Positions 35,505-44,618 of a stretch of DNA of 64,000 nt are shown one piece after another. The DNA comes from JTS-RE37 sp963756115 (GTDB lineage Bacteria > Bacteroidota > Bacteroidia > Flavobacteriales > Flavobacteriaceae), in contig CAVWMN010000002.1 in NCBI GenBank assembly GCA_963756115.1, positions 434,001-498,000 of the forward strand, written 5' to 3'. A program made the position numbers and the translations under genes. Position 1 is the first letter of the stretch; every line of letters starts with the position of its first letter. The notes beneath the pieces were generated by a model. The model did no database searches. It was not told the origin of the DNA and was given only the letters and a program-made list of their open reading frames with translations.

Positions 35505-36782
35505 ATGAATGAACCGCTTGCAGAACGGGTTAGGCCCAAAACACTGGAGGACTATGTAAGTCAGCACCACCTGGTGGGTACCGGGGGTTCCCTTACAAAC
35601 CAGATTAAAAAAGGGATCATCCCTTCCCTGATCCTCTGGGGTCCCCCGGGGACCGGCAAGACTACCCTGGCACACATCATTGCCACAGAAAGCAACAGAC
35701 CGTTCTATACGCTGAGTGCTATCAGCAGCGGGGTGAAAGACGTACGTGAGATTATTGAGAAAGCAAAACAACAGGGAGGTTTGTTTACCGCTAAAAATCC
35801 GATCCTGTTCATTGACGAAATACACAGGTTCAGCAAATCACAGCAGGATTCCCTGCTGGGGGCCGTGGAAAAAGGATGGATAACCCTTATTGGGGCAACA
35901 ACTGAAAACCCCAGTTTTGAGGTGATCCCGGCCCTGCTCTCCAGATGCCAGGTATATGTACTGAATCCTTTCGGGAAAGAAGACCTGGAGGTGATCTTAA
36001 AACGGGCTGTTGAACAGGACCCCTTGCTGCAGTCAAAGAAAATAATCCTTGAGGAAACGGAAGCCCTGCTTCGCCTGTCCGGGGGAGATGGCCGGAAACT
36101 GCTCAATATTTTTGAATTGGTGGTTACATCGGAAGAAAAGGAACCCATAATCATTACGGATGAAATGGTAATGCAAAAGGTTCAGAAGAATACTGTTTTA
36201 TATGATAAGGCCGGGGAGCAACACTATGATATCATCTCAGCCTTTATCAAGTCGATTCGGGGAAGTGATCCCAATGCTGCGGTATATTGGCTTGCGAGAA
36301 TGCTCGCAGGCGGGGAAGATATTAAATTTATTGCGCGCCGGTTGCTTATCTCCGCATCAGAAGATATCGGGATGGCCAATCCAACTGCCCTGGTAATTGC
36401 AAATTCCACCTTCCAGGCCGTTACAACCATAGGATATCCGGAAGCGAGCATCATCCTAAGTCAGTGTGCCGTTTACCTGGCAACCTCCCCGAAGAGCAAT
36501 GCCAGTTATATGGCCATCAAAAATGCCCAGCAGGCTGTAAGCGAAACCGGGGATCTCCCGGTGCCTTTGCCCATTCGAAATGCGCCCACCAAACTGATGA
36601 AAGACCTGGGTTATGGCGAATCTTACCAATATGCCCATGACTACAGCAATAATTTTGTGGACCAGGAATTTTTGCCGGACAGCCTCTCCGGGAATTCATT
36701 TTATGTACCTGGTAATAATCAGCGGGAAAATGCAGTCCGGGATTTCCTGAAGCACAGGTGGAAGGATAAGTATGATTTTTAA
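35505..36782 (+). CDS. rarA: Replication-associated recombination protein A (AAA+ ATPase)
   Basis: Clamp-loader-like ATPase acting at stalled replication forks. 425 residues from MNEPLAERVRPKTLEDYVSQ; an ATG 6 nt earlier is also possible. The Walker A is GPPGTGKTTL (~residues 46-55), the Walker B is FIDEIHRFSK (~103-112) and sensor 1 is TLIGATTENPSFEV (~132-145). The C-terminal MgsA-type domain follows (YDKAGEQHYDIISAFIKSIR, GSDPNAAVYWLARMLAGGED). It ends with a 4-nt convergent overlap with the minus-strand gene beginning at 37636. Confidence 0.95.
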   Translation: MNEPLAERVRPKTLEDYVSQHHLVGTGGSLTNQIKKGIIPSLILWGPPGTGKTTLAHIIATESNRPFYTLSAISSGVKDVREIIEKAKQQGGLFTAKNPILFIDEIHRFSKSQQDSLLGAVEKGWITLIGATTENPSFEVIPALLSRCQVYVLNPFGKEDLEVILKRAVEQDPLLQSKKIILEETEALLRLSGGDGRKLLNIFELVVTSEEKEPIIITDEMVMQKVQKNTVLYDKAGEQHYDIISAFIKSIRGSDPNAAVYWLARMLAGGEDIKFIARRLLISASEDIGMANPTALVIANSTFQAVTTIGYPEASIILSQCAVYLATSPKSNASYMAIKNAQQAVSETGDLPVPLPIRNAPTKLMKDLGYGESYQYAHDYSNNFVDQEFLPDSLSGNSFYVPGNNQRENAVRDFLKHRWKDKYDF

Positions 36783-37636
36783 AATTTGACCCGGATCTCC
36801 TGGGTCCTCCGTTCATTTCCCTGGTAATACTCCCAGATCCATCGGGTGCCTTCCCGATACAGCAGGCCATTGGCATTATCTCCTACAGCTATAAAGACCT
36901 CAGGGAGCGATGTTTTAAGTATTTTTAGGCGGACTTTTGGCGTATTGTCAACCAGTTGATACCCATTGGGTATTTCCTGTGCATACCAGGTATCCGAAGC
37001 AACCGCCATACTTTGATCCCCTTTTCCTTCCGGTTCCTTTTTTACGATATCCGAAGGCAGCGGTTCCCTGTTTTTATACCGTTGCACCTTAGGGGTAGCC
37101 TGCTGCTCCACAGCTTTCACATCCGCTGCTGCCCGGGAATCAGTTTCCGTTTTGTCTAGCTTTTGCACATCATTCCGGAAATTAACCGTGACGGGACCGT
37201 CTGCTTTTTTATCGTTATAAGAATACTGAAACCCATTCAGGGATTTGAACGCCATCCGCATTGCCTCATTATACGCCGACTTAAATTCCTTTTCCTTGCT
37301 GGTCCCCTGTTGTGTCCTGTATACTTCCACAGATTTGCAATCCTTAAACAGTGCCGTTATTTTGGTGGAAAACATCGAAGATTCATCAAGCAGATCAACT
37401 GATAATCCCAGACACCGGTTGCTGTTGAGATCTTCAGGCAATTCATCATCATAGACCGCGTTCAGGCCGTTCTGAACCAGGAGGTATTTGACCAGCGTGC
37501 TGGTCTGGTACTGGTTTTCTTTTTTGAAGGCATCAAAATTCTTGGGTACTATAACGTACTTGTAGGAGTTGAGTTGTGATTGTGCGGTGGTGACCAGGGT
37601 CCCTGAAAGTAGCAGGGCAAAAAGGAAATATTTCAT
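36779..37636 (-). CDS. Secreted hypothetical protein
   Basis: 285 residues with a signal peptide (MKYFLFALLLSGTLVTTAQS). Mature part: an N-terminal alpha/beta region with SYKYVIVPKNFDAFKKENQY and YLLVQNGLNAVYDDELPEDL, then a low-complexity linker with EKEFKSAYNEAM and KKADGPVTVNFRND, and a C-terminal beta region LKILKTSLPEVFIAVGDNAN and RWIWEYYQGNERRTQEIRVK. Proteins of this outline occur in other flavobacteria as unnamed secreted proteins. It is 14 nt after the DUF5723-like gene on the same strand, so probably one transcript. It overlaps rarA by 4 nt at the 3' ends. Confidence 0.85.
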   Translation of the reverse strand: MKYFLFALLLSGTLVTTAQSQLNSYKYVIVPKNFDAFKKENQYQTSTLVKYLLVQNGLNAVYDDELPEDLNSNRCLGLSVDLLDESSMFSTKITALFKDCKSVEVYRTQQGTSKEKEFKSAYNEAMRMAFKSLNGFQYSYNDKKADGPVTVNFRNDVQKLDKTETDSRAAADVKAVEQQATPKVQRYKNREPLPSDIVKKEPEGKGDQSMAVASDTWYAQEIPNGYQLVDNTPKVRLKILKTSLPEVFIAVGDNANGLLYREGTRWIWEYYQGNERRTQEIRVKF

Positions 37637-37650
37637 CGGCGGGTGCTAAA

Positions 37651-39105
37651 TCAATTCTTTCCCCAAGATATGATATTTAATCCGATTTGAAAAGATTGGT
37701 AATGGCTGTCGGCAATGTTTTTATAGGCCAGTAAGTTATCGGCCATTACATATAAATTCACAGGGCCAGCCTGCAAGCTCAGACCCAACCCGATATTGGT
37801 ACTGGAGAATTTATCCACGGTATAGGTTGTTTTCAGGGCAAGTACAGTGCCGAGTCGTCTCAGATAAAATGCGCTGAGGGCTGCCTGTGGGCCCCTGGGC
37901 CGGTTGATCATGTATAACTGCCCCCCCAGGCTGTTGGCATACTGGATTCTGTTGCTTTTTCTACCGGCAATAGCGGGGTTGCAATCACATGCATCCAGGG
38001 AAGACATGGGCTGCCCAAAGTTATAGCGAAGGGAAGCATATAGTTTGGTAGGCCTGAAACTAATATATGCCTGGTTATTCTCAACATAGGGAACATCGGC
38101 TTTTACCTCATTGACAAGGTCTAACCAATAGTCGGCATTCGGGTTAGCCAGTGCATCCGGCAGTATGATCTGAACACCTTCCACGGTAGCATCCCCTTTC
38201 AATGTAAAATTCCGGATGTCCGCAGTTTGATAGATAAACCCCAGATCCAGCAGGCTGCCAGTCAGAACAAGCTGTTCCTGTAAATTGTAGGTGAACCCAA
38301 GATCCACACCCAGGCCCAGGCTACCGCCCAGGAAACCCCTTTTTGTAGCTAATTTTTTGAGTGCAGGTCCATTATCAACCGTATCGTCATCAAGGATATC
38401 CATTATTTCGTCAAGACCGGAGGTTCGGAATTCAATATCCGCGCTGATCGTATTGGCCAACAGGTTGTTTTGCCCTTCCGTGGTCACAAAATACCCGGAA
38501 TTATTGGTGGAGCTGAAATTAAGCATCCCGGAATATAGTTTAGCTCTTGCCCCAAGGGTCAGCTTTTTATCTACCTGGTGGTTGACCCCGAAATGGAATA
38601 CGTTGAGGATCTCCCCCCTGGTTTTGAGATGTCCGAGGTTAAACCGCCGACCCAACTGGTCAGCATTGCCTTCATACCCGAGGATAGCAAGATCTTTCGG
38701 CCAATAGCCTATGGCATCCCCTTCATGGTATATCCCAAAGGAATAAAAATTACGGGGTTGGGATTTTCTCCTGAATCCCCCACTGAGGAGTTCAATTTGG
38801 TAGGTGCCGCTGAGCTCATCTGTAACCTGCATCCCATAAATGGCCCGATCCCGTATTTTATCGTTGATATCGAGCCCGTCCGCCGCAAAAATATCGTGGA
38901 CGGTCACCCCGCTTGTAGCTGCCTGCAAGGAAATCCCGGAGATTGTTGGGACTCCGGCGTACCATTGATAGGAAGTCTCCATGCCTGGATTGATCAATAA
39001 GGCCTGGGGGATTTCCGTAAAGTCATAAAGCAATTGCTTGTTCTGGCCATGCATGGAAAAGCTTCCCCAAAGCACCGCCAAACAGGCTATTTTGAAACAT
39101 CTCAT
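37651..39105 (-). CDS. DUF5723-like outer membrane protein
   Basis: 484 residues with a signal peptide (MRCFKIACLAVLWGSFSMHG, cleavage near GQ). The start of the mature part, YDFTEIPQALLINPGMETSY, followed by alternating amphipathic strands rich in Gly and aromatic residues across the protein, fits the Bacteroidota DUF5723 family, which I believe are OmpP1/PorV-like beta-barrels. The last residues SFQIGLNIISWGKN have a barrel-type end. It overlaps the upstream lipoprotein gene by 4 nt (ATGA), so translation is coupled. Function is not known. Confidence 0.85.
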   Translation of the reverse strand: MRCFKIACLAVLWGSFSMHGQNKQLLYDFTEIPQALLINPGMETSYQWYAGVPTISGISLQAATSGVTVHDIFAADGLDINDKIRDRAIYGMQVTDELSGTYQIELLSGGFRRKSQPRNFYSFGIYHEGDAIGYWPKDLAILGYEGNADQLGRRFNLGHLKTRGEILNVFHFGVNHQVDKKLTLGARAKLYSGMLNFSSTNNSGYFVTTEGQNNLLANTISADIEFRTSGLDEIMDILDDDTVDNGPALKKLATKRGFLGGSLGLGVDLGFTYNLQEQLVLTGSLLDLGFIYQTADIRNFTLKGDATVEGVQIILPDALANPNADYWLDLVNEVKADVPYVENNQAYISFRPTKLYASLRYNFGQPMSSLDACDCNPAIAGRKSNRIQYANSLGGQLYMINRPRGPQAALSAFYLRRLGTVLALKTTYTVDKFSSTNIGLGLSLQAGPVNLYVMADNLLAYKNIADSHYQSFQIGLNIISWGKN

Positions 39106-39653
39106 TTCAGGCGGATCCTTATTTTGGCACTTGAGCGCAATATAATTTTTGGGTCAGGAAGGCTGGAAACACTGTTGTTACCACTTAAGTTTTCGGCACT
39201 GACACGCAGGCCCGACGTGTTTCTTATGATATCAATACTGCGTCCTGACACGCCTCCATAGGCAATTTCCCGCTGTAAGATGGCGGTTGGTGCAGGGTCA
39301 ATTAAGAAATTTTCAGTGTCGAGTATATTCCCGGAAATATCGATGAACTCAACCGTAATATTGAGTTGTTTGCTGGTGGTATTTTCAACTTCATAGGTTA
39401 CGGTTCCATCCAGGGCCCTCTGGGCCACGAACTCTTCGCTGAATGCATCAAAATTAAAATCCTGGGTTATAAAACTTACCCCGGATACCTCATTGATAAT
39501 CCGTTCCGGTGTTTCTACATACAGGATACTTCCTTCGAGGGTTGGAGTAACACTGACATCGTCATATTGTTTGAAGTCTTGTTCTTCCACACAGGACACC
39601 ATCGCTGCAAGGCACATGAAGACCAAAATTTTATAGAGAGCGCTCTGCTTCAT
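39102..39653 (-). CDS. Lipoprotein, first gene of the DUF5723 operon
   Basis: 183 residues. Lipoprotein signal MKQSALYKILVFMCLAAMVS then Cys21. The mature protein begins VEEQDFKQYDDVSVTPTLEG and is likely all-beta (TVTYEVENTTSKQLNITVEF). No domain is recognised. It overlaps the DUF5723-like barrel gene by 4 nt, and that gene is followed by another secreted protein gene, so all three are probably co-transcribed. A role as a surface partner of the barrel is inferred from this arrangement only. Confidence 0.85.
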   Translation of the reverse strand: MKQSALYKILVFMCLAAMVSCVEEQDFKQYDDVSVTPTLEGSILYVETPERIINEVSGVSFITQDFNFDAFSEEFVAQRALDGTVTYEVENTTSKQLNITVEFIDISGNILDTENFLIDPAPTAILQREIAYGGVSGRSIDIIRNTSGLRVSAENLSGNNSVSSLPDPKIILRSSAKIRIRLK

Positions 39654-39739
39654 TTTTCAATACTTGTTTTAAATGGTCGTGTAAGGCTGGTAACCATTGT
39701 TTCCTGTACAAGCTCAATAGTGTTTTCTCTAGTATAACT

Positions 39740-40429
39740 CTATAAATACATTTTTATTTCACTCAGGTCGGTAATCATTTTGCAGTGTTTGTGGAAGGGA
39801 TCTTTGTGGACATTAAAATGAAGGGTATGGAATCCTACCGCCTTGGCCCCCAATATATCTGCCTCCAGGTTATCACCGACCATAATGGAATTCCGGCAGG
39901 AAACTCCAGCCATTTTCAGGGCCATTTTGAAGATCCGCGGATTGGGTTTTTTTACCCCTGCGCTTTCGGAATTGACAATCAGTTCAAAATAATCCAATAT
40001 CCCTGAATTGCGGAGTTTCTTTTCCTGGATCTCTTTAAAACCATTGGTGATGATATGAAGCCTGTAATTTGGCTTCAGGTAATCCAGGATCTCAAGGGTG
40101 TTAGGGAATAAATGGTTGAAGGAAGAGAGCAAACCAATATAATCATTCGCCAGCGTATGGATGGTATCGCTGTCAATAGCATATCCCAGTTTGTTAAAAG
40201 TTACTTTTAACCGGTGGAAGCGGAGGTCTTCCTTGCTGATCCGTTCTTCCCGGTACAATTTCCAATATGCCAGGTTCACGGGGATATAGATCTCCAGAAA
40301 CTTTTCGAGGTCCACAGAAACCCTGTTCAGCTTCAGAATCCTCTCAAAGGTCAGCGCTGAGTTTTTTTCAAAATCCCACAGTGTATGGTCCAGATCAAAA
40401 AATATATCGGTGACAAGGCCTTTAAACAT
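39740..40429 (-). CDS. YjjG-family noncanonical pyrimidine nucleotidase (HAD)
   Basis: Haloacid-dehalogenase-type phosphatase that likely dephosphorylates (non-canonical) pyrimidine nucleotides. 229 residues from MFKGLVTDIFFDLDHTLWDF; upstream ATGs fall inside the preceding gene. HAD motif I is FFDLDHTLWDF (~9-19), motif II HIITNGFKEIQ (~107-117), motif III lysine in SAGVKKPNPRIF (~137-148), and motif IV MVGDNLEADILGAKAVG (~165-181). The start overlaps the end of the deacetylase-like gene by 8 nt, suggesting coupling. Confidence 0.9.
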   Translation of the reverse strand: MFKGLVTDIFFDLDHTLWDFEKNSALTFERILKLNRVSVDLEKFLEIYIPVNLAYWKLYREERISKEDLRFHRLKVTFNKLGYAIDSDTIHTLANDYIGLLSSFNHLFPNTLEILDYLKPNYRLHIITNGFKEIQEKKLRNSGILDYFELIVNSESAGVKKPNPRIFKMALKMAGVSCRNSIMVGDNLEADILGAKAVGFHTLHFNVHKDPFHKHCKMITDLSEIKMYL

Positions 40430-41717
40430 GGTATTTTTGGATGACTTTGCTATAGAGCTCCAACCAATTGACCTTTTGATCCCCCCCGAGGAGCTCGTTG
40501 GAGAAGATTGCATTAAAATGACCATTCACCCTTTTGACCTGCTGGTACAACTTGTCGATTTCACCTAATATCTCACTTTCTGATTGGAGGTTGAGCAGGG
40601 CATAATCATGGAAGGCAAAGGGATGGACTTTGATAGGTTGCTGCAATTCAAGATTGATATCATAGAAATAAAATGGGGTGCAGGTACCCGCCCTGAACCC
40701 GGTTTCATGGGTATATCCCATGGTATAGTCATCCGTAAATTCTGCTTCCACCAAATTCCGGTAGGTCTGGGGGATATCAACCCTGTTATAGCGTGTCCGG
40801 GAGCTGGTGATAGGCCGGTTGATAACATCTGCCAATCTTTTTTTCTCCTGGATTAAAAGCTCGTTATTGCCGAATGAACTATATGAGGCAGCCAGTGATA
40901 CCTTGCTATAGTCTGCCACTGATTTTATCAGGTGCCTGAATTTATTGTTATTGGGCGATACATTTTTATCGTAGGTTGAATATTCAGCAAACTGAAAAAA
41001 GAACATGCTTTTAAGTTTCAGCTTTTTATGAAGCTCAACAAGATGTGAATAATTATCATAGGGGTCCTGAATGTTATTGAACCAAACCCTGATCCTGTCC
41101 CGGACCCTTTTAAAGCGCAATGTCCCCAAATCATATAACATTCCAGCCAGGCCCCTCACAAACCCCCTGTGTGCAAAGCAATGGGATGACGTTACATCTA
41201 TGATGGATGTAAACTGATATCCCCGGGGTTTATATTGCATGTCAGGAAATCGTTCCAGGAGTTTTTCGAATAATTTAAGCACCCAGATGTCAACTATAGG
41301 TATTTGCAGGAAATTTTCCCGGTATGCCAAACTTTCCATGGGCGGAAACCTTCCATGGATGTCCTTCACATGCGGCAGGTATTCCTCATACCTGCTCAGC
41401 AAATAAAAACTGGCCGAAAAAATATCAAAAGGCACGTTGCTGCGCTCCCCCGATCTGAAAAAACACGGGACCCCATCCCATTCGTCCATGACCAGCTTTA
41501 TTTGGTTGATCCCCTGTTCAAATAACAAGTCGTTGCTGCGCACAAAAAATTCATTTTGTAATGCCTGCTTGGTGTAGGTGATCTTTGGGCCGGTATGCTT
41601 GATAAAATCTTCCACTTTGGTTGTATAGGAAACCTCTATCCCCAACATCCTGCTGAAGATATGTTTCATTATATAACTAAACCTGGGGGTGATCTTATGG
41701 GTATATATCAATAACAT
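40422..41717 (-). CDS. Polysaccharide deacetylase-like protein (DUF7033-type)
   Basis: 431 residues from MLLIYTHKITPRFSYIMKHI; an upstream ATG at 41774 extends it by 19 residues not seen in relatives as I recall. The C-terminal half has the deacetylase-fold pattern with MGYTHETGFRAGTCTPFYFY (~340-359) and VHPFAFHDYALL (~370-381), and the N-terminal half (TYTKQALQNEFFVRSNDLLF, PFDIFSASFYLLSRYEEYLP) is flavobacterium-specific. The NodB Asp/His residues are not fully evident, so activity is uncertain. No signal peptide is seen, which points to a cytosolic role. Confidence 0.8.
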   Translation of the reverse strand: MLLIYTHKITPRFSYIMKHIFSRMLGIEVSYTTKVEDFIKHTGPKITYTKQALQNEFFVRSNDLLFEQGINQIKLVMDEWDGVPCFFRSGERSNVPFDIFSASFYLLSRYEEYLPHVKDIHGRFPPMESLAYRENFLQIPIVDIWVLKLFEKLLERFPDMQYKPRGYQFTSIIDVTSSHCFAHRGFVRGLAGMLYDLGTLRFKRVRDRIRVWFNNIQDPYDNYSHLVELHKKLKLKSMFFFQFAEYSTYDKNVSPNNNKFRHLIKSVADYSKVSLAASYSSFGNNELLIQEKKRLADVINRPITSSRTRYNRVDIPQTYRNLVEAEFTDDYTMGYTHETGFRAGTCTPFYFYDINLELQQPIKVHPFAFHDYALLNLQSESEILGEIDKLYQQVKRVNGHFNAIFSNELLGGDQKVNWLELYSKVIQKYHV

Positions 41718-41875
41718 GTTTCCAATAAAATCCAAATGTACAAAATCCCGCATACCCTTAGGTGAAGAGTTCACCGCCCCGGCATTATAGTAACTGTTTC
41801 CCCTCAGACGCAGGGTGTAACGGATACCCGCACCCTTCGATTACGGGGAATTCAAGTGAAGCCACAGGTATTCTG

Positions 41876-42574
41876 TCAAATGATTTTTTCGTCAGCAAAA
41901 CTGAAATAGCCCAGATGGGAAATGATCAGGTGGTCCAGGACCTTGATATCCATGGAATCTGCAGCTTTTTTGAGTTTATAGGTAATTTCCTTATCAGCCA
42001 CACTGGGCTTTAAGGTTCCTGAGGGATGGTTATGGGCCAGTATGAGGGCTACCGCACCGATCTCCAGGGCCTGCTTCAGTACCAGGCGGACATCCACGAG
42101 GGTACCCGTGATCCCACCTTTGCTCAATTGCCCCTTGTGGATTGCCTTATTGCCGTTATTCAGGTAAACGATCCAGAATTCTTCATGGGGCAGGTCGCCG
42201 ATCATGGGATGCAAAAGATCGAAGGCATCCTGGCTGCTGTTGATACCGTAATGCTGTAAGGATGCTTGTTGCCGCCGACGCCTCCCAATTTCCAGGGCAG
42301 CAGCAATACTGACAGCTTTGGCCTCCCCCATGCCTTTGAACTGTTTTAATTGCGCAATAGACAATTTCCCCAGTTCATGCAGGCTGTTCCGGGCCGAGGC
42401 CATTATTCGTTTGGCGAGTTCCACTGCGCTTTCATCCCGGCTCCCTGAACCGATCAAAATGGCAACCAGTTCTGCATCGGATAAAGCGGCCTGACCTTTT
42501 TGTATCAATTTGGCGCGTGGCTTGTCATCTTCGGCCCATTGCCGGATAGAAAAAGAGGCTGGTTTATTATTCAT
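41876..42574 (-). CDS. radC: RadC-family JAB-domain protein
   Basis: 232 residues. N-terminal helix-hairpin-helix region (ALSDAELVAILIGSGSRDES, IAQLKQFKGMGEAKAVSIAA) and C-terminal MPN/JAB domain with the metal motif LILAHNHPSGTLKPSVAD (H-x-H-x10-D, ~residues 173-190). The earlier link to DNA repair is doubtful; the family is of uncertain role, with possible links to recombination or defence. Its start is 68 nt from the nearest neighbour and no operon is evident. The frame is intact. Confidence 0.93.
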   Translation of the reverse strand: MNNKPASFSIRQWAEDDKPRAKLIQKGQAALSDAELVAILIGSGSRDESAVELAKRIMASARNSLHELGKLSIAQLKQFKGMGEAKAVSIAAALEIGRRRRQQASLQHYGINSSQDAFDLLHPMIGDLPHEEFWIVYLNNGNKAIHKGQLSKGGITGTLVDVRLVLKQALEIGAVALILAHNHPSGTLKPSVADKEITYKLKKAADSMDIKVLDHLIISHLGYFSFADEKII

Positions 42575-42674
42575 ATCCTAAAAATAATGTTTTGACGATA
42601 GTTTTTTTGCAGTGTAGCATAAAAGTGGTCTTCATGGTTTATTGTACTTTAGGGGATATCCTAATCCTGTTACC

Positions 42675-43124
42675 ATGAAATCCCTTTTTGAAAAAGAAGT
42701 TTATAATGAGCTGCTCCAACGGGTTGGCCGGGTCACCGAGGGCCACACCGGTAAATGGGGCCGCATGGATGCTGCCAGTATGCTGCACCATTGCCAGCAA
42801 CCCCTCGCGGTAGCACTTGGCAGGAAGCCACTGAAAAAGCCCAATTTTATAGTGTCGCTACTGATGCGGACCTTTAAAAGCTCACTGTACAATGACAAGC
42901 CGTGGAAGAAAAATTTACCAACTGCCCCGGAATACAAGGTGGAAGGTACGTACGACTTTCAAACCGAGAAGGCGGCTTTGATTAAGCTGATACAGGATTT
43001 TTACAGGGAAAAAGACAGAAAGTCCTGGGAACCCCATGTGGTATTTGGTCCGTTTACCCCGGAACAATGGGGGCAGATGCAGTATAAGCATCTCGATCAT
43101 CACCTGAGGCAATTCGGGTTATAG
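42675..43124 (+). CDS. DUF1569 (DinB-like) protein
   Basis: 149 residues from MKSLFEKEVYNELLQRVGRV; an earlier ATG at 42642 adds 11 unconvincing residues. Helical-bundle character with conserved His residues in DAASMLHHCQQPLAVALG (~31-48) and QYKHLDHHLRQFGL at the end, the pattern of DUF1569, a DinB-related metal-binding bundle. Function is unknown. The gene is convergent with mpl, 17 nt apart. Confidence 0.82.
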   Translation: MKSLFEKEVYNELLQRVGRVTEGHTGKWGRMDAASMLHHCQQPLAVALGRKPLKKPNFIVSLLMRTFKSSLYNDKPWKKNLPTAPEYKVEGTYDFQTEKAALIKLIQDFYREKDRKSWEPHVVFGPFTPEQWGQMQYKHLDHHLRQFGL

Positions 43125-43141
43125 GGGACGTGTCCAGGCAG

Positions 43142-44503
43142 CTACTGGACCTCCACCAAAGATTTGAGTGCTTTGAAATCGAGTCCGCCATAATCCCCGG
43201 AACTCATCAGCAGGAGGACCGAATCCCGGAAGTCCCGGGCATACAGAAACTCCCTGAAGGCTTCCGCACTGGTGAAAATCTCCAGGTCATCCCGTTCAAA
43301 TGCCTCCGCTATCTGCTTTTTAGTGACGGTTTCCAACTGTTTGATTTTAACCGCTTCCGGGGAATAAAACACCACAGGGACATCCGCGGCATCGAGGGTC
43401 CCTTTGTACTCCTTGAGAAAAGCGGCACTCAGGCTGCTATAGGTATGTAATTCAAGGCAGGCGACCAGGCTCCTGTCCGGATACTGTTCTTTCGCGGCAG
43501 AAGTGGTAGCTGCAACTTTACTGGGGGAATGCGCAAAATCCTTGAATACAACAGCGCTTTTGCCTTCCGCGATTTTTTCGAGGCGTTTTGATGCACCGCT
43601 GAAACTGGCGATTGCTTCATAAAAATCATCTTCGTCCACACCGATATGCTGGCAGATCCATTTGGCACCAGCGAGGTTATTGAGGTTATGTTTACCAAAG
43701 ATGGCAATAGGCATGGGCCCTTCGGGCGTCTCCAATAAGGTCTGCCCGTTAGCTACTGTATATTCCGGTGTATAGTAGGGCAATTTTCGAATGGCATTCC
43801 CCGATCCTTCCACGACCCTCTTTACATCCGGGTCTTCCGCATTATAGGTAATACTACCCCCTTTTACAATGGCATCTACAAAAATCCGGAACTGCTCCAC
43901 GTAGTTTTCATAGGTAGGGAACACATTCACATGATCCCAGGCAATCCCGCTCAGCAGGGCTATATTGGGTTGGTACAGGTGGAATTTGGGCCTCCGGTCG
44001 ATGGGGGAAGAAAGGTATTCATCTCCTTCCAGCACTATAAAATCGTTCTCATCGGTGAGGTGCACCATACGATCAAATCCTTCCAATTGTGCCCCAACCA
44101 TAAAATCTACTTTTTTCCCATGGTAATTCAGCACATGGAGTATCATAGAGGTAATGGTGGTCTTACCATGGCTCCCCCCAATTACCACCCTGGTTTTATG
44201 TTTGGAATGTTCATACAGGAATTCGGGATAAGAATATAACGGTAATCCCAGTTCCTGGGCCTTCAGCAGTTCCGGATTATCAGCCTTTGCATGCATCCCC
44301 AGGATTACGGCATCCAGCCCTGGGGTGACCTTTTCGGGGAACCATCCCATAGAAGGTGGTAACAGCCCTTTTTCGGCCAGCCTCCCGTGGGATGGTTCAT
44401 AAATGACATCATCACTACCTGTTATAGTGTATCCCTTATGATGTAATGCCAGGGCAAGGTTGTGCATGGCACTGCCACCGATTGCAATAAAATGAATATG
44501 CAT
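43142..44503 (-). CDS. mpl: UDP-MurNAc:tripeptide ligase (murein recycling)
   Basis: Attaches the recovered tripeptide L-Ala-gamma-D-Glu-meso-DAP to UDP-MurNAc in peptidoglycan recycling. 453 residues from MHIHFIAIGGSAMHNLALAL; an earlier ATG (44551) lies on the promoter and is excluded. N-terminal Rossmann-like IAIGGSAMHNLA (~6-17), Mur-ligase P-loop VVIGGSHGKTTITSMI (~106-121), central domain with DENDFIVLEGDEYLSSPIDR, and SGIAWDHVNVFPTYENYVEQ. The motif with GxHxxxN typical of the family is KHNLNNLAGA. The promoter just upstream is near perfect. Confidence 0.94.
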   Translation of the reverse strand: MHIHFIAIGGSAMHNLALALHHKGYTITGSDDVIYEPSHGRLAEKGLLPPSMGWFPEKVTPGLDAVILGMHAKADNPELLKAQELGLPLYSYPEFLYEHSKHKTRVVIGGSHGKTTITSMILHVLNYHGKKVDFMVGAQLEGFDRMVHLTDENDFIVLEGDEYLSSPIDRRPKFHLYQPNIALLSGIAWDHVNVFPTYENYVEQFRIFVDAIVKGGSITYNAEDPDVKRVVEGSGNAIRKLPYYTPEYTVANGQTLLETPEGPMPIAIFGKHNLNNLAGAKWICQHIGVDEDDFYEAIASFSGASKRLEKIAEGKSAVVFKDFAHSPSKVAATTSAAKEQYPDRSLVACLELHTYSSLSAAFLKEYKGTLDAADVPVVFYSPEAVKIKQLETVTKKQIAEAFERDDLEIFTSAEAFREFLYARDFRDSVLLLMSSGDYGGLDFKALKSLVEVQ

Positions 44504-44521
44504 AAAATGGTAATTATGGGA

Positions 44522-44551
44522 TAAAGATAGGAATTGCAATGTGCTTCCCAA
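44522..44551 (-). promoter_or_regulatory. Promoter of mpl
   Basis: TTG (44549-44551), a 19-nt spacer and TATCTTTA (44522-44529) on the minus strand, a near-consensus Bacteroidota promoter 18 nt upstream of the ATG at 44503. This decides the start, because the longer ORF begins at the -33 box. Confidence 0.7.
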
Positions 44552-44618
44552 ACCCTTCTTTTGGCATCGGATTCTTTTTATCTTCGCATAGGCCCCAGCG
44601 GCAGGAAATCAGTTTAAA

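Noticed and set aside
44504..44551. Longer mpl start at 44551
   Set aside because: It coincides with the -33 box of a near-perfect promoter, so it cannot be transcribed from it.
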